This document shows positions 25,139 to 36,780 of a stretch of 64,000 nucleotides of DNA, piece by piece; the first letter of the stretch is position 1; each line of letters starts with the position of its first letter. The stretch is from assembly GCA_051453625.1 (NCBI GenBank), contig JBOZIK010000001.1, forward strand, positions 292,590,691 to 292,654,690. Direction: 5' to 3'. Both the position numbers and the translations under genes were made by a program. The DNA is from Welwitschia mirabilis (Eukaryota; Gnetophyta; Gnetopsida; Welwitschiales). The notes under the pieces are model-generated. The model was not told where the DNA came from. It saw nothing but the letters and a program-made list of their open reading frames with translations, and ran no database searches.

Positions 25139-25960
25139 AACATTGTATTTCATCATGATTTGACATCTTACAATAACTATAAGATTATTCCGTTTATCAT
25201 TCCTCCTTTGAAATTTATTCTTTTAACCTACTTTTACATGGAAATTTCCATGAAAGATAGAGGAATTGCTTGATGAATTCTAAAAAACTTTATTTAAGAA
25301 AGTTTTAAGTACTTACTTATGTCTTAAATGCTTATGTAACATCGCTATTGTGATTTGCAATCATTTGTTCATATGTCTTCAGGATTTGAATGAGCTTAAC
25401 CATTATTAATTTGAAATATCGCATGCTTTCTTAATAGCAAAGATGTTAGGATTAAATCATCTAGATGAACTTTGTAAGACTTTTGTAATGATTACTGATT
25501 CATTAAGATTCTGATATACTGAACATAGACCATTTGTGATCTTTTGCACTCTGTTAATAAATTAATCAATGGATTTTGAGTCTTTTATTTATAATGACTC
25601 AAATTCTCTTCTTAGTATTTGAAGCTTGACAATCTAGACTTTTTCAGATCCTTTGTAGAAAAATTCTACAAGTTCCCAAGCTTTATTTAATGTCTTATTC
25701 TTAGCAATCTTTGAAAAGGTTATTCTATCAACACTTATTTGGATGATAATTAAATCTTTTACATCTGCCTTCCTCTGCACATACAAGTTTTTCTTATAAT
25801 CATCATCTAATCTTGTGAATGCATTAGGATCCATCACATTTATGAAATATATCATGACTAGATCCCACATATCTTGTAAAATAAGAAATGTCCTCATCTG
25901 GACCCAATATTCATAGTCTTTACCATTGAATACTGGAACCTAAAGTGGAATGGATCTTAT
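25139..25960 (-). pseudogene. Gag remnant of the copia element, with decayed zinc knuckle
   Basis: From about 25,960 the minus strand reads FNGKDYEYWVQMRTFL and LQDMWDLV (N-terminal DUF4219-like part), then KADVKDLIIIQISVD, FSKIAKNKTLNKAWELVEFF and YKGSEKV (UBN2/gag-polypeptide part). A zinc knuckle follows at 25,184-25,143 as YSYCKMSNHDEIQC. Its spacing is exactly CX2CX4HX4C, with the first Cys changed to Tyr by one G-to-A step. The start codon is probably near 25,995 upstream of FNGKDY but cannot be fixed. Confidence 0.85.
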
Positions 25961-26010
25961 ATAATTTAACATGTTAATAGCATAAATTTGTCAAGAAACT
26001 TCATCTAATG

Positions 26011-26022
26011 GCTCTAATACCA
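26011..26022 (-). other. Primer-binding site of the copia element
   Basis: The minus strand reads tggtattagagc right after the LTR, one change from the TGGTATCAGAGC site for initiator tRNA-Met used by most plant copia elements. Confidence 0.85.
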
Positions 26023-26024
26023 AA

Positions 26025-26288
26025 TGTAAAAATATAGCCCAAAAAAGTAGTTCTTATAATAGATAAAGCAAGGAGAGAAGTCTATGCCTTAAAAACATGA
26101 GATGAGGCTAATAATAGCATAGATAAGCATTAAAAAATTAGGGGAAAAATGTAGAAATAATTTAGACAATACTATTATAAAGAAATTTAATTTGAAAGCT
26201 TCAATCCTATAAAGTCTAGATTAGACTTTATTACAATCAAATAAGAATTAGTGGAAATGTATGACCAAAGGAGCCAAAACTCCTTTAA
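26025..26288 (-). repeat. 5' LTR of the copia element
   Basis: It begins tgtaaaaatatagcc in plus-strand reading and ends near 26,288. It pairs with 20,440-20,739. Divergence between the two is plain by eye, including one segment missing from this copy, so the insertion is not recent. Confidence 0.8.
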
Positions 26289-27940
26289 TTCTTAACTATG
26301 ATGTCTTCATAGAGACCAAAAATATTATATTAATGTTTAAAATTATAGAAAAATTATTATATAAAAGTTTATGGGGAAATTAAGTATATGAAATATGTTT
26401 CTATTACTAAATTTAAGTTAAATTACTTATAAGTGGTATTTAATTGTAGAAATACTTCTCTTACCATTTTTCTTTAGCTTACTTTGAATGTTCATGATTG
26501 TAAGAGTTTTTACCTTAGTAGTTTAAGTAACATAAGTAGTTCTAACTTGTCACTTATTTTTATTGACTTATAACATAGTGATATAAAATCTTAAATAAAT
26601 ACTTATATCTTAATAGTTATGCTTGAGCATGAAAGAATGTTCTAAGATTGGCATAGATTTAAATACATTATTAAGATGTTATTTAATAAATTTTATATAT
26701 TTTTGTTATTCTTAAAAGAAAAAGAAAAGAATATTTTCTTTATTTAGATAGAAAAGAAAAGAATATTTCCTTTATTTTGATTTTGTTATTGTAACCTTGA
26801 AAATAGAAATGTTCTTGTATGCTTTCTTTCTTTTTATGATTATTTTTATAAAATTAACTAAATGATGATTAGAAATATTATAATTAGGTAAATAATTCTT
26901 TAAATATGTACATTAGTTAGAATTATTTACATGCATTTATATGGTGTATTTATCAAATAGGGCTAAATTAAGATAATTTTAATAATGTTCATTTCCACAC
27001 TTGGGTTTTATTACCAAGGTGGGTTGCATTCCATTTTTTTTTTTTTAATAATACCATTTTCGAAGTGGACTTAATCATTATCCTTCTGTCTTACTAATGT
27101 ATAAACTTACTCTAACTTAATANNNNNNNNNNNNNNNNNNNNNNNNNNNNNNNNNNNNNNNNNNNNNNNNNNNNNNNNNNNNNNNNNNNNNNNNNNNNNN
27201 NNNNNNNNNNNNNNNNNNNNNNTTATTACCAAGGTGGGTTGCATTCCATTTTTTTTTTTTTTTTAATAATACCATTTTCAAAGTGGACTTAATCATTACC
27301 CTTCTGTCTTACTAATGTATAAACTTACTCTAACTTAATATCTTGAGCTCTTGGTGTTAATGGATTATCTTACACCATCCAGAAATGCTTCAAGGAAGTG
27401 AGAGTCATTTGTAAGCATGCATCCACCTCATGTACCACTTGTCACCAATATTAGGGGTATATCAAGATAAAGTGAAAACCTATAGAGTTGAGCCTATCTA
27501 TGTTTGTATAGTTTAAAACCTAAAGTAAAACCAACTCACATCTGAAGGATGGCCAGATATCAAGTTGAATTGCCATTAGTTAGAGTTACAACCTTCTATT
27601 ATGTTGATTATGTATTATCCTTAAAACTTATCCATGTATGTTGGTAATAAGTTTACATCTTCTCAACTATATACAGAATATCTTTTATGTAATAAAATAT
27701 TATAAAGAGATGGAGGATACAAACTTATGATATTGCTATTTTTTGTGAATCGAAATAATATAGAAATTAATTATAGGTAAATATATAATATTTAATATGA
27801 TTTGTCTTTCTTAGAATATAGAAAATTTAATAAAGGAATAAGTAGAATTTGGTCCTAAGTTCTATCGTATTTATTAGGTAAAAATATTAAAGAAGGAAAA
27901 AAGCAGTGCTTAATTAAGGTAGGAGAAAAGATGATGTCAT
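26289..27940 (+). repeat. 5' LTR, right part (after the copia insertion)
   Basis: It matches 31,243-32,763, with shared landmarks such as aagtaacataagtag, ttaatggatta and tagaatttggtccta. It ends gatgtca just before the primer site. A 100-base gap at 27,123-27,222 has the same roughly 110 bases on each side. Confidence 0.8.
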
Positions 27941-27943
27941 AGA

Positions 27944-27956
27944 TTGATATCAGAGC
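27944..27956 (+). other. Primer-binding site (initiator tRNA-Met type)
   Basis: ttgatatcagagc follows the LTR end by a few bases, one change from the TTGGTATCAGAGC site. It fixes the 5' LTR end and the plus-strand orientation of the element. Confidence 0.8.
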
Positions 27957-28899
27957 TCTAGATTAACTTAAATAATACTTATGTTAAGCACTTACAAATT
28001 TATAAAAATATAAATCTAATTATAGTTATAATAACCTTTCTTCTTAATAATTATAAATTTAGTAATAACCATAGAAACCTCAATTCCTAATAGTTATAAA
28101 GTTGTTTATATCCATAATAATCTTAAACTATGAGTAGAATTAATTATATCCTTGATAATACTAGATTTTAAGATAACTTTAACTTATAGATAAGCATAAA
28201 TTTAATCATATTTTCTAATACTCATGAATTTCATTATAACTATAATTTTTATACTATTTAAATATATACCAAATTTCATTTATGTTAATTCCAATAAAGA
28301 TTACATTAATCATAATATTAGAACCTTAATAATCTTAGAAATTATTATATTTGTGATAGCTCCAAATTATTCATAATGTTAACTATGATCCTAACCTCTA
28401 GATGATTATTATGCTAATCATATTCATGATAATTTTAAATCCCTAAACAAAATAAAAAGGATGATGAATTCAAGTCATTAAAGACTCTATTACCTTATAG
28501 CTATAGATTATAAAAGAATTCTAATTATCTTAATAATTTAGGACAATGACCTTATATGATTTTTTAAAAAGCTCAACCCCTTGTTTAAAAAATATATGAA
28601 TACATAAATAATACCTTATAATTAGTAACCCTTGGAAGTAATCATATATCCAACCAAGTTATTCATCTTAAATTGTATGGTCACATAACATTAAAGTGAA
28701 AACCCTTATTCATAACTTGTAAATCTTGTTTATTAAAAATAAAGAAAGGGAATAAAATTGATTATGTACTTTAAGATATAAATAAGGACTTATCACATCA
28801 TAATGATAACCATGTTCTTGTTAAAATTATAAAAATATTTCTAAGTTTAACCTTTAATAACATCTATCCTATTTCCAAATATAATCTCATAAAAATTTA

Positions 28900-29470
28900 T
28901 CCTTTTTTAGATGCCTCATCATTGTCAGTTAAATCTTGAACATATGTTAGTTGTACTAACTAATTAACATCAAGAGAATTCACAAGAGGCTCAATAATCT
29001 AATGATGTAAATTAAATCCAATTCAACCTTGATCCAAAAGCATTGGTAAATACCTTCATGTAGTTGCTATCACAAATAGTAAATCAAGGCTAAAACCTAT
29101 AAGTAAACAATGGTATGAACTAACTTAAGGAAGTGGGTATGAAAAAAATTAATTAAAATTTTTATTAAGCTAAATCACTAATTTTTATAGAGGTTTAGAT
29201 CCTTCCAAAGTAGAATCATGGCTAATTGATGTTGAAAAAGTTATAGGTACCTTAGAATGTGATAAATATGAAAAGGCTTTCTTAGTGATTTATATGATAA
29301 AAGGAGAAGCTAATCTATGGCAGAAAATAAAAATGAACAATTTAGAAGATCTAGAACTTTCATGGAGGGAATTTAAGCACATCTTTAAAAAGAGGTACAT
29401 CATTAACTTCTATTTACCAAAAGGTTATAAAAAGAGGTACATCATCAACTTTTATAAAATTATAAAATAA
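28900..29470 (+). pseudogene. Gag remnant of the 19-33 kb element
   Basis: About 29,190-29,400 reads RGLDPSKVESWLIDVEKVIG, then CDKYEKAFLVIYMIKGEANL and ELSWREFKHIFKKRYI. This is the usual gag pattern of Ty3/gypsy chromoviruses (W-x-x-x-x-E, then a membrane-proximal helix with GEA-x-x-W, then W-x-x-F-x-x-x-F). Just after it, kkryiinfy occurs twice (aaaagaggtacatcat near 29,388 and 29,430), then the reading enters LTR-like sequence, marking a deletion or rearrangement point. Confidence 0.8.
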
Positions 29471-29479
29471 TTTTTCTAA

Positions 29480-29716
29480 TCAATAATTATGTTTTAAAAA
29501 AATTATGTGTTAAAATACATTATGAAAAAAATGCAAAAAATAGTAAGCAAGTAATTCAAGTTTTTACACCTGTTTAATAACATATCTAAAAGTGTGAGCA
29601 TCCTCAGCTATAGGAAATTGAACATGCTTTCCAAAATATCTTGAATGACATAAATACTCAAATTATTTTAAAAGTTATGATCATTTTAGTGTAGTGCGGT
29701 AGGATTATAATTTTAT
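29480..29716 (+). repeat. Third LTR fragment of the same family
   Basis: It matches the LTR interior at about 19,880-20,115 and 30,590-30,815, including tagtgtagtg...aggattataattttat, but is more diverged from both than expected for a recent copy. It ends at the gap 29,717-29,816. Confidence 0.75.
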
Positions 29717-30002
29717 NNNNNNNNNNNNNNNNNNNNNNNNNNNNNNNNNNNNNNNNNNNNNNNNNNNNNNNNNNNNNNNNNNNNNNNNNNNNNNNNNNNN
29801 NNNNNNNNNNNNNNNNTGAAGTATAATATTGTGTTATAAATGTGAAAATGTAAAAACATTAATTTTTTTAATGGAAAGTTATTTTTAAAAAAATTATTTG
29901 TTAAAACACATTAAAAAATAAATGCAGAAAATAGTAAAAAAGTAATTTACATTTCTATACCTATCTATTAACATATCTATAGACTTGAGCATCCTAAGTT
30001 AT

Positions 30003-32763
30003 ATGAAATATTATTGCCTCCCATTGGCTCTCACCAAGATGTTATAGTAAGATATGAGGGGTCTCTTGTACTTGATGATAAAGGACTACTAATGGATGGT
30101 TATGGTCAAGTGAGTAGGGGATCTACTATTTTATTTTAAAAAAAGGGAAATTTGGGTATCCACAGTTATTTTAATATTATATATATATTTCTTTTATTTA
30201 TTATGCATTAGGTCCATCTTACTAGGAGTAAATTTTATCCTCAAAAATCTCCTTAGGTTAGTACTCTTTCACGGAAATCCTAAGGGTTATAGTAAATTAT
30301 TTTTAAATTAATTTAATTTTTCTTTCTATAATAATTTCAATTAGTAACTTAGTTAAAATATTCTACAAGTAATTAGGTAGCATATCTATTAATTTAATCA
30401 TCTAAGTTATTATTTAACTAGTTGCAAAAACTTTATCATATATTTATTATTGCAAAAATTAAATTTCTAGAATAGAGGCATAGGATAAAAAGACCATATC
30501 TTATTAATTAGTAGGTAATAATTAGTGAAGTATAATATTGTGTTATAAATGTGAAAATGTAAAAACATTAATTTTTTTAATGGAAAGTTATTTTTAAAAA
30601 AAATATTTGCTAAAACACATTAAAAAATAAATGCAGAAAATAGTAAAAAAGTAATTTACATTTCTGTACCTATCTATTAACATATCTATAGACTTGAGCA
30701 TCCTAAGTTATATGAAATTGAATAAGCTTTTTAAAACATCTCGAATCAATTAAAAGCTCAAAGTATTTAGGAATTTATGGTTATTATAGTGTAGTGTAGT
30801 AGGATTATAATTTTAAAAAATTTAATAGTTTTAACTTTTTTTCCCCTAAAGAGGTAGCAGGTAGGTGATTTTGTGCCATACAAATGCCTAGTGGTACTTG
30901 GGCTTCTGGAATCTATTCCATTTGTATTCCCCATTGATAGTGGATAGATAATTTGTATCATACAAATTATTAATGGTAATTGAGCTTATAGAATTTATTT
31001 TATTTGTATTCTTTACCACTATTGGGGTTTGAACTTTGGACCTCTGGATTCATGTGTCTGTGATCTTACCACTTTGGTAAGCAGTCCTTGATAATAGATT
31101 TTAACCCTAAATGATCACCTTAGAAATAATATTTTTAGAATTCCAAGATATTTTAAGTTATATTCCAAGAATTCTATTATGTACCTAGTTTCTAAAAAAC
31201 TACTGAAATTTGTGTTTTTACTTCATAATTAATTAATTAATAATTTTTTAACTATGGCATCTCCTTAGAGCCCAAAAATGTTATAATTAATGTCTAAAAT
31301 TATAGAAAAATTATTAAAAAAGTTTTTATCAATAAATTGAGTATATAAAATATATTCTATCAATAAATTTAAGTTAAATTATCTTTAAGTAGTATTTATT
31401 TGTAAAAGTACCACTTTTACCCTTTTTATTTAGCTTACTTTTGATGTGCATGCTTGTAAGAGTTTTTATCTTATTAGTTTAAGTAACATAAGTAGTCTTT
31501 AGCTTATCACTTATTTTTATTGAGTTATAATATAGCCATATAAAATCTTAAATAAATACTTATATCTTAATAATTATGCTTGAGCTATGCTTCTTTTTAT
31601 TTACCTTCTTTGCACCAATCCATGAAGATTTCATATGAGCATGGGAGAATGTTTCTAGAATTGGCATAGCTTTAGTTATGTTTTAGTTTCATTAAGTACA
31701 TTATTAAGATGTTATTTAATACATTTTGGATATTTTTTAAAATAAAAAGAAAAGAATATTTCCTTTATTTACATAGGAGAAAAAAGGTAGATTTCTTTTA
31801 ACTAGGTTTTGTTATTATAACCTTAAAAATAGAAATTTTCTTATATGCTTTTTTTTTTATGTTTGTTTCTACAAAATGAACTAAATGATGAATAAAATTA
31901 TTATAACTAGGTAAATAATTTATTAAATATCTACATTAGTTATAATTATTTACATGCATTTATGTGATGTAGTCCTTGAACAAGATTAAATCAAGATAAT
32001 TCTAATAATGTTCATTTTCATACTTGGATTTCATCACCAAGGTAGGTTGCATTGCATTTTTTTTTTTAATAATACCCTTTTAGAAGTGGATTTAATTACT
32101 ACTCTCTTATCCTACCCATGTATAAACATACTTTGACTTAATATCTTAAGCTCTTAGCATTAATGGATTATGTTACACTATTTGGAGATGTTTCAAGGAA
32201 GTAGAGGTTATTTGTAAGCATGCATTCATCTCACATACCATCTGTTACTTGTATTAGGGGTATATTGAGATGAAGTAAAAGCCTATGAAGTTGAGCCTAT
32301 ATATGTTTATATAGTTTAAAACCTAAAGTAGAACTGACTCACATCTAAAAGATTGCTAGATATCAAGTTTAATTGACATTAATTAGAGTTATAATCTCCT
32401 ATTATATTGTTTAGGNNNNNNNNNNTTAGGTATTCTTCTTAAGGCTTATCCATGTATGTTGACAACAAGTTTACATCTTCTCAACTATACACAAGATATC
32501 TTTTATGTGATAAAAAAATATAGAAATAAATGGAGGACACAAACTTATGACATTACCATTGTTTGTGAACTAAAATAATCTAGAAATTAATTATAGGTAA
32601 ATATATAATATTAATATGAGTTATCTTTTTTAGAATATATAAATTCTAATAAAGCAGTAAGTAGAATTTGGTCCTAGATTCCATTGTGTCTATTACGTAA
32701 AAATATTAAAAAATCAAAAAAGGAAAAAAGTGCTTAATTATGATATGAGAAAAGAGGGTGTCA
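30003..32763 (+). repeat. 3' LTR of the 19-33 kb element
   Basis: It pairs with 19,323-20,439 plus 26,289-27,940 and contains neither the copia insertion nor its target duplication. It carries a SINE at 30,836-31,092 absent from the sister LTR. Just before it, 29,817-30,009 is nearly identical to its interior 30,526-30,718. A 10-N gap lies at 32,416-32,425. Confidence 0.75.
30836..31092 (-). mobile_element. tRNA-derived SINE, about 257 bp, with target duplication
   Basis: Read on the minus strand from 31,092 it starts with a tRNA-like head: ggactgcttaccaaagtggt (A-box region), then about 45 bases on, caaagttcaaacccc (B-box region, close to GGTTCGAANCC). The body contains two imperfect direct repeats of about 80 bp. 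The 3' end is a short A run (aaaaaaag). The flanks are aatagttttaac (30,824-30,835) and aatagattttaac (31,093-31,105), a target duplication with one added base. The sister LTR has the uninterrupted sequence at about 20,107-20,130 and again at 20,281-20,305. Family name unknown. Confidence 0.85.
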
Positions 32764-34940
32764 TAATTTTTAAGTTCTAAATTTATTATGATGTAAAATT
32801 TTGCAATTATTAAGTCCTTAGCTAATCCCTATACATTATAGATACTTGCATAGAAATCCATGCTAGTATAGTGGGAGTTAATCCAAATTTCATAATCCAT
32901 CAAAGGCACTAGACTAGAAGTTAAAGAATTGAATCCAAATTTCATAATCCATCAAAGGCACTAGACTAGAAGTTAAAGAATTGATTTAGCAAGGTATTTT
33001 TAGTCTTTTATAATTAAGTAAATGAAATAAAAAGAATGCAAAAATACAATTCAAGATGAAATCAGGTGCAAATGCAATAATTTTAAGTTTTAGATCTATT
33101 TGAATACTGATCTATTATCACTAAGACTAATCCTTATAATCTACATTGATTAAGAAATAACTATTACTTAATCCTAACTAGTATAAGTTATAAGGCATAT
33201 TAAAATAAAATATAATTGAATGAAACTACTACAACTATAGAAATGCAGTATAAAATAAAATGCATGTCCTAAACTAATTATCTTAACCTATTATCATTTA
33301 GGTTATTCTCATGATCTATATCTATTACAAAACTATAATGAAATTATAATTAACATAAAGCACAAGTGAAATGCACTTAGTAAAAATAAATCAACCTTTA
33401 TTATTTAAAATTAAACATCCATTTACAAAGCAACAACACTTCAATAGAGGATACACATTTCAACACTAAGGAAGACTCCTCTATATAGATAAGATGGACT
33501 TCTTATCCTTTGATCTTCTATTAAAAGATTTCTAGTACAATAGATGGTAATATGGGAGTGAGGGTAATGAGGTATTTATAGGTCTACATAAAAGATTTTT
33601 GAGATGAAACCCTAGTAAACCAAAGGAATGCATAATATTGTTACAAAGTTAATAAATTGTATTAATTTATTACATAAAATAAATATCATCCTGACTATGA
33701 ATTTTGGCTTTCCACTTAAAGAAAGACCTTTTGGTAAGGGGTTCCTTGAAAAAATCCCTCTACAGATAGAAACTTGCAACATTTGCCGAAATAAAAAGTC
33801 TTAAAAACATGATTTTCGATCTAGACTCGAAAAAGGAAGTGTCCACATCTCTTTTGGTCTTTTTGTGATGATGCTGCTCAGATCATCAAGCTTTTTCTTA
33901 GAAACAATTTCTTATTTCTTTAAGTAAACTATTCTTTTTTGGAGAGAGAATTAAAGAAGATATGCATTAATGGTTCTTTGAACATGAACAAGCCTTATTT
34001 GAAACAAATATTTGGAGATTTGAATAAAATAATGGAAAATTTTCTTGACAGGGAAGCTTTTCTTAATAAGAAATAGATGTGAAAAGACAAATGGAGGAAA
34101 ATCTCCAAAAGAAAATTCAGTTGTTACAAAAGAAATGGAGCCTTGAAAACAAAGGGAGGTGAAAATGCCAAGGAAGAATAATCTTAAACACAAACAACAA
34201 TACTAGCGTTAATGCCTTAAAAAGAGAGACCAGAGATCCCAAATACATAAGCACACTTTTTTAACCTTTTTGTTTTTCATTTCATGTGTAAATATTATTT
34301 TTTAATGATAATTTGTATTTTGTTATTATTTTTTTAAATTTATTATGAAGAAACTTTTTAAGATAATTTGTATTTATCTTATAATTATGTTTTTGAATTT
34401 GGTACTTTAAAATATTAACCAAAATAATTCTAAATATATCTTGTGTTACATTCCCTTGCATGGTGACCTTTAAAGTAGCTATGAAATCTCAATAAAATTG
34501 TAAGGGTCACACAATAAGGTGAATCTTAGAGGAGAAATTATTTTCCATGAACCTAAATATTTAAAATTTAAAATTGCATTGGCACACTTCAAGGTCAATC
34601 ATTTATCACACGAGGTGTGTCCACTATTTACCACACAAATTATAATGCTTTATAACTTTCTATTTCATCCATGGAGCTAAGTGCTTAATAAAGTTTTTTT
34701 GCCTTTTCCTTATATTCAATAACTAAAGATAGTATTATACTTTAACTAGTCACTACCAAAGGCATGCTTAAAAATAAAACTTAAATAAGTGGCATCCACT
34801 TGACAATGAGTTGGTTTCAAGATGCATCAACTAGTTGGTGTTTCTTCACAACATACCATGAAGTTAAGTAACTTGTTAATGTTGCTTCATTGTTTAAAGG
34901 TGTCCCAACTAGTTAGTAAATCTTTTTCCATGGATTGAGA
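32764..34940. other. No recognisable gene; possible solo LTR or other repeat
   Basis: No domain recognised. The segment around 33,700-33,860 keeps a few CG dinucleotides (gccgaa, ttcgatc, actcgaa) where the rest of the window has almost none, and ends of the type gaaaccctag occur near 33,610. That would fit a younger or less methylated repeat, but I could not find its borders. An 80-residue minus-strand open frame at 34,193-33,951 is Phe-rich and has no recognisable domain. Confidence 0.4.
32881..32984. repeat. Exact two-copy tandem duplication, 52-bp unit
   Basis: 32,881-32,932 and 32,933-32,984 are identical by eye, starting atccaaatttcataatcc and ending aaagaattga. Identity in such a decayed region implies a recent event or an assembly error. 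Confidence 0.9.
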
Positions 34941-36780
34941 AAGTATCTCAACCTCATGATGCAATCTTTATTTAAAAATAGCTAATGTACATTAACCTTT
35001 TGACAACCTTGTACTTAATGTAGAAATATATGTTATCAATTTTATGTAGTTCACAATCCTAATGAAAGCCATGTATATGAGAATTTCCATCTTTAAAGTT
35101 TTATATCATATGTCATCATGAAGATGGTACTCTAATGTTTTTTTTTCAACTTTCCATGTCAATGTATTTAAAATTACTATAAGNNNNNNNNNNATGATGT
35201 AATCTATTAAAATATATATGACACTAAAATAGTTAATATCATTGATTGTATTAATGCATATGCCTAAATTTAGTGATAAAGAAGCTTTAATGTTAATAAG
35301 GCTAGAGCAATCATGTTTTGTTACAACTGATGTTACAATTAACATAATTTTATCATTGAGATGGAATTACCATGTTTATTATTTTTACTTTTTATGCCAA
35401 TGCATCTTGTGAAGTTTTGTCCCTATCTTTCTTATTACACTACAAAATAAATTTTTATAATTAAAAAACTACATACAATACTATCCTTGATAGTACAATT
35501 GAATGTATTTATTACATGTGCCTATAGTTAGTGATAAACATCATTTAATGCCAAGAATACTATAGTCATCATGTGTGNNNNNNNNNNNNNNNNNNNNNNN
35601 NNNNNNNNNNNNNNNNNNNNNNNNNNNNNNNNNNNNNNNNNNNNNNNNNNNNNNNNNNNNNNNNNNNNNNNNNNNNNTCAACCTCATGATGCAATCTTTA
35701 TTTAAAAATAACTAATGTACATTAACCTTTTAGCATCCTTATGCTCAATGTAGAAACATATGTTATCAAGTTTATGTACTTCACAATCATAATAGGAAGT
35801 CATGAAAATGAGAATTTCCATCTTTAAAGTTTTGTATCATATGTCATCATGAATATGATGCTCTAATGTTATTTTTTTCCTACTTTCCATGTAAATGTAT
35901 TTAACATTACTATAAGATATTATGTTGTAATCTATTAAAATATATATGGCACTAAAACAATTTCTATCATTAACTATATTATTACATATGCTAAAGTTAG
36001 TGATAGAGAATCTTCAATGTTAATAAGACTAGAGAAATCATGTTTTGTCACAACTAATGTTACAATTAACATCATTTTATCATTGAAATGGAAATGTCAT
36101 GTTCATTATTTTTACTTTTTATGCCAGTGCATCTCATGAAGTTCTATTCCTATCTTTCTTATGACACTACAAAATACATTTTTGTACTTTAAAATATACA
36201 TACAATACTATTCTTGATAGTACCATTAAATGGATTTATTACATGTACCTCCACTCAGTGATAAACATCATTTAGTACCAAGAATAAATTAGTCATCATG
36301 TGTGTAAATAGTATAAAGAAGATGAACTATCTTATGTCCCTATAGAGTGTAATGCTATATAAATTTCTTTATTATATGTGATACTAAAACAACCCTATTA
36401 ATAGCAGCCTCATCATCTAGATGGTACTATCTTTTTCCTTCTATACACTTTTCATGCCTAGGAATCCTATGAAGTTTTTATTCTATATTTATAACAACAT
36501 TATAGAAAATTATGTCCTAAGTTATAAAACTATATTTGGTAATATTCTTGATAATGACTTACATCACTTATATTACAATGCCATATAATAAAACACTAAT
36601 AGTTAACAATGTTACATGAAGGTGATTTTGTTGTATAATAATATGGCATTAGATCTCTAGTAATATAATTTTATATTAATGATGACATTAATAATATAAT
36701 TCCATAACATAATCTAACTTACAATTTGAATTGGTAGTACACCCATTAGATCATGAAGTAAAGATTATGATAGTTAAAGA

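Larger units (their letters stand above)
20440..26288 (-). mobile_element. Complete but dead Ty1/copia retrotransposon
   Basis: Both LTRs (20,440-20,739 and 26,025-26,288), a primer-binding site and the minus-strand order gag, protease, integrase, RT, RNase H are present. Integrase before RT is diagnostic of Ty1/copia. The element is about 5.85 kb and lies inside the LTR of another element. The sister LTR shows the uninterrupted site near 31,240. Flanks tttta on the left and ttcta/tctta on the right may be a decayed 5-bp target duplication. All domains contain stops or shifts. Confidence 0.85.
19323..32763 (+). mobile_element. Ty3/gypsy element with LTRs of about 2.7 kb and gag only, nested host of copia and SINE
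   Basis: Two long related blocks, 19,323-20,439 plus 26,289-27,940 (interrupted) and 30,003-32,763, match along their length and behave as 5' and 3' LTRs. A tRNA-iMet-type primer site follows the left one at 27,944. The interior is short and carries a decayed gag (28,900-29,470). Then, at 29,480, it runs into a third fragment of LTR interior and a gap. The pol genes are missing, either deleted or never present in this copy. The structure has been rearranged on its right side, so the LTR outer ends are approximate. Confidence 0.7.

Noticed and set aside
33951-34193. 80-codon minus-strand open frame
   Set aside because: Phe/Ser-rich, no domain; start and end show nothing that favours a gene.
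34826-34920. Two copies of the palindrome-like caactagtt about 80 bases apart, as possible MITE ends
   Set aside because: Each is its own palindrome, so an inverted pair is trivial; no flanking target duplication was seen.
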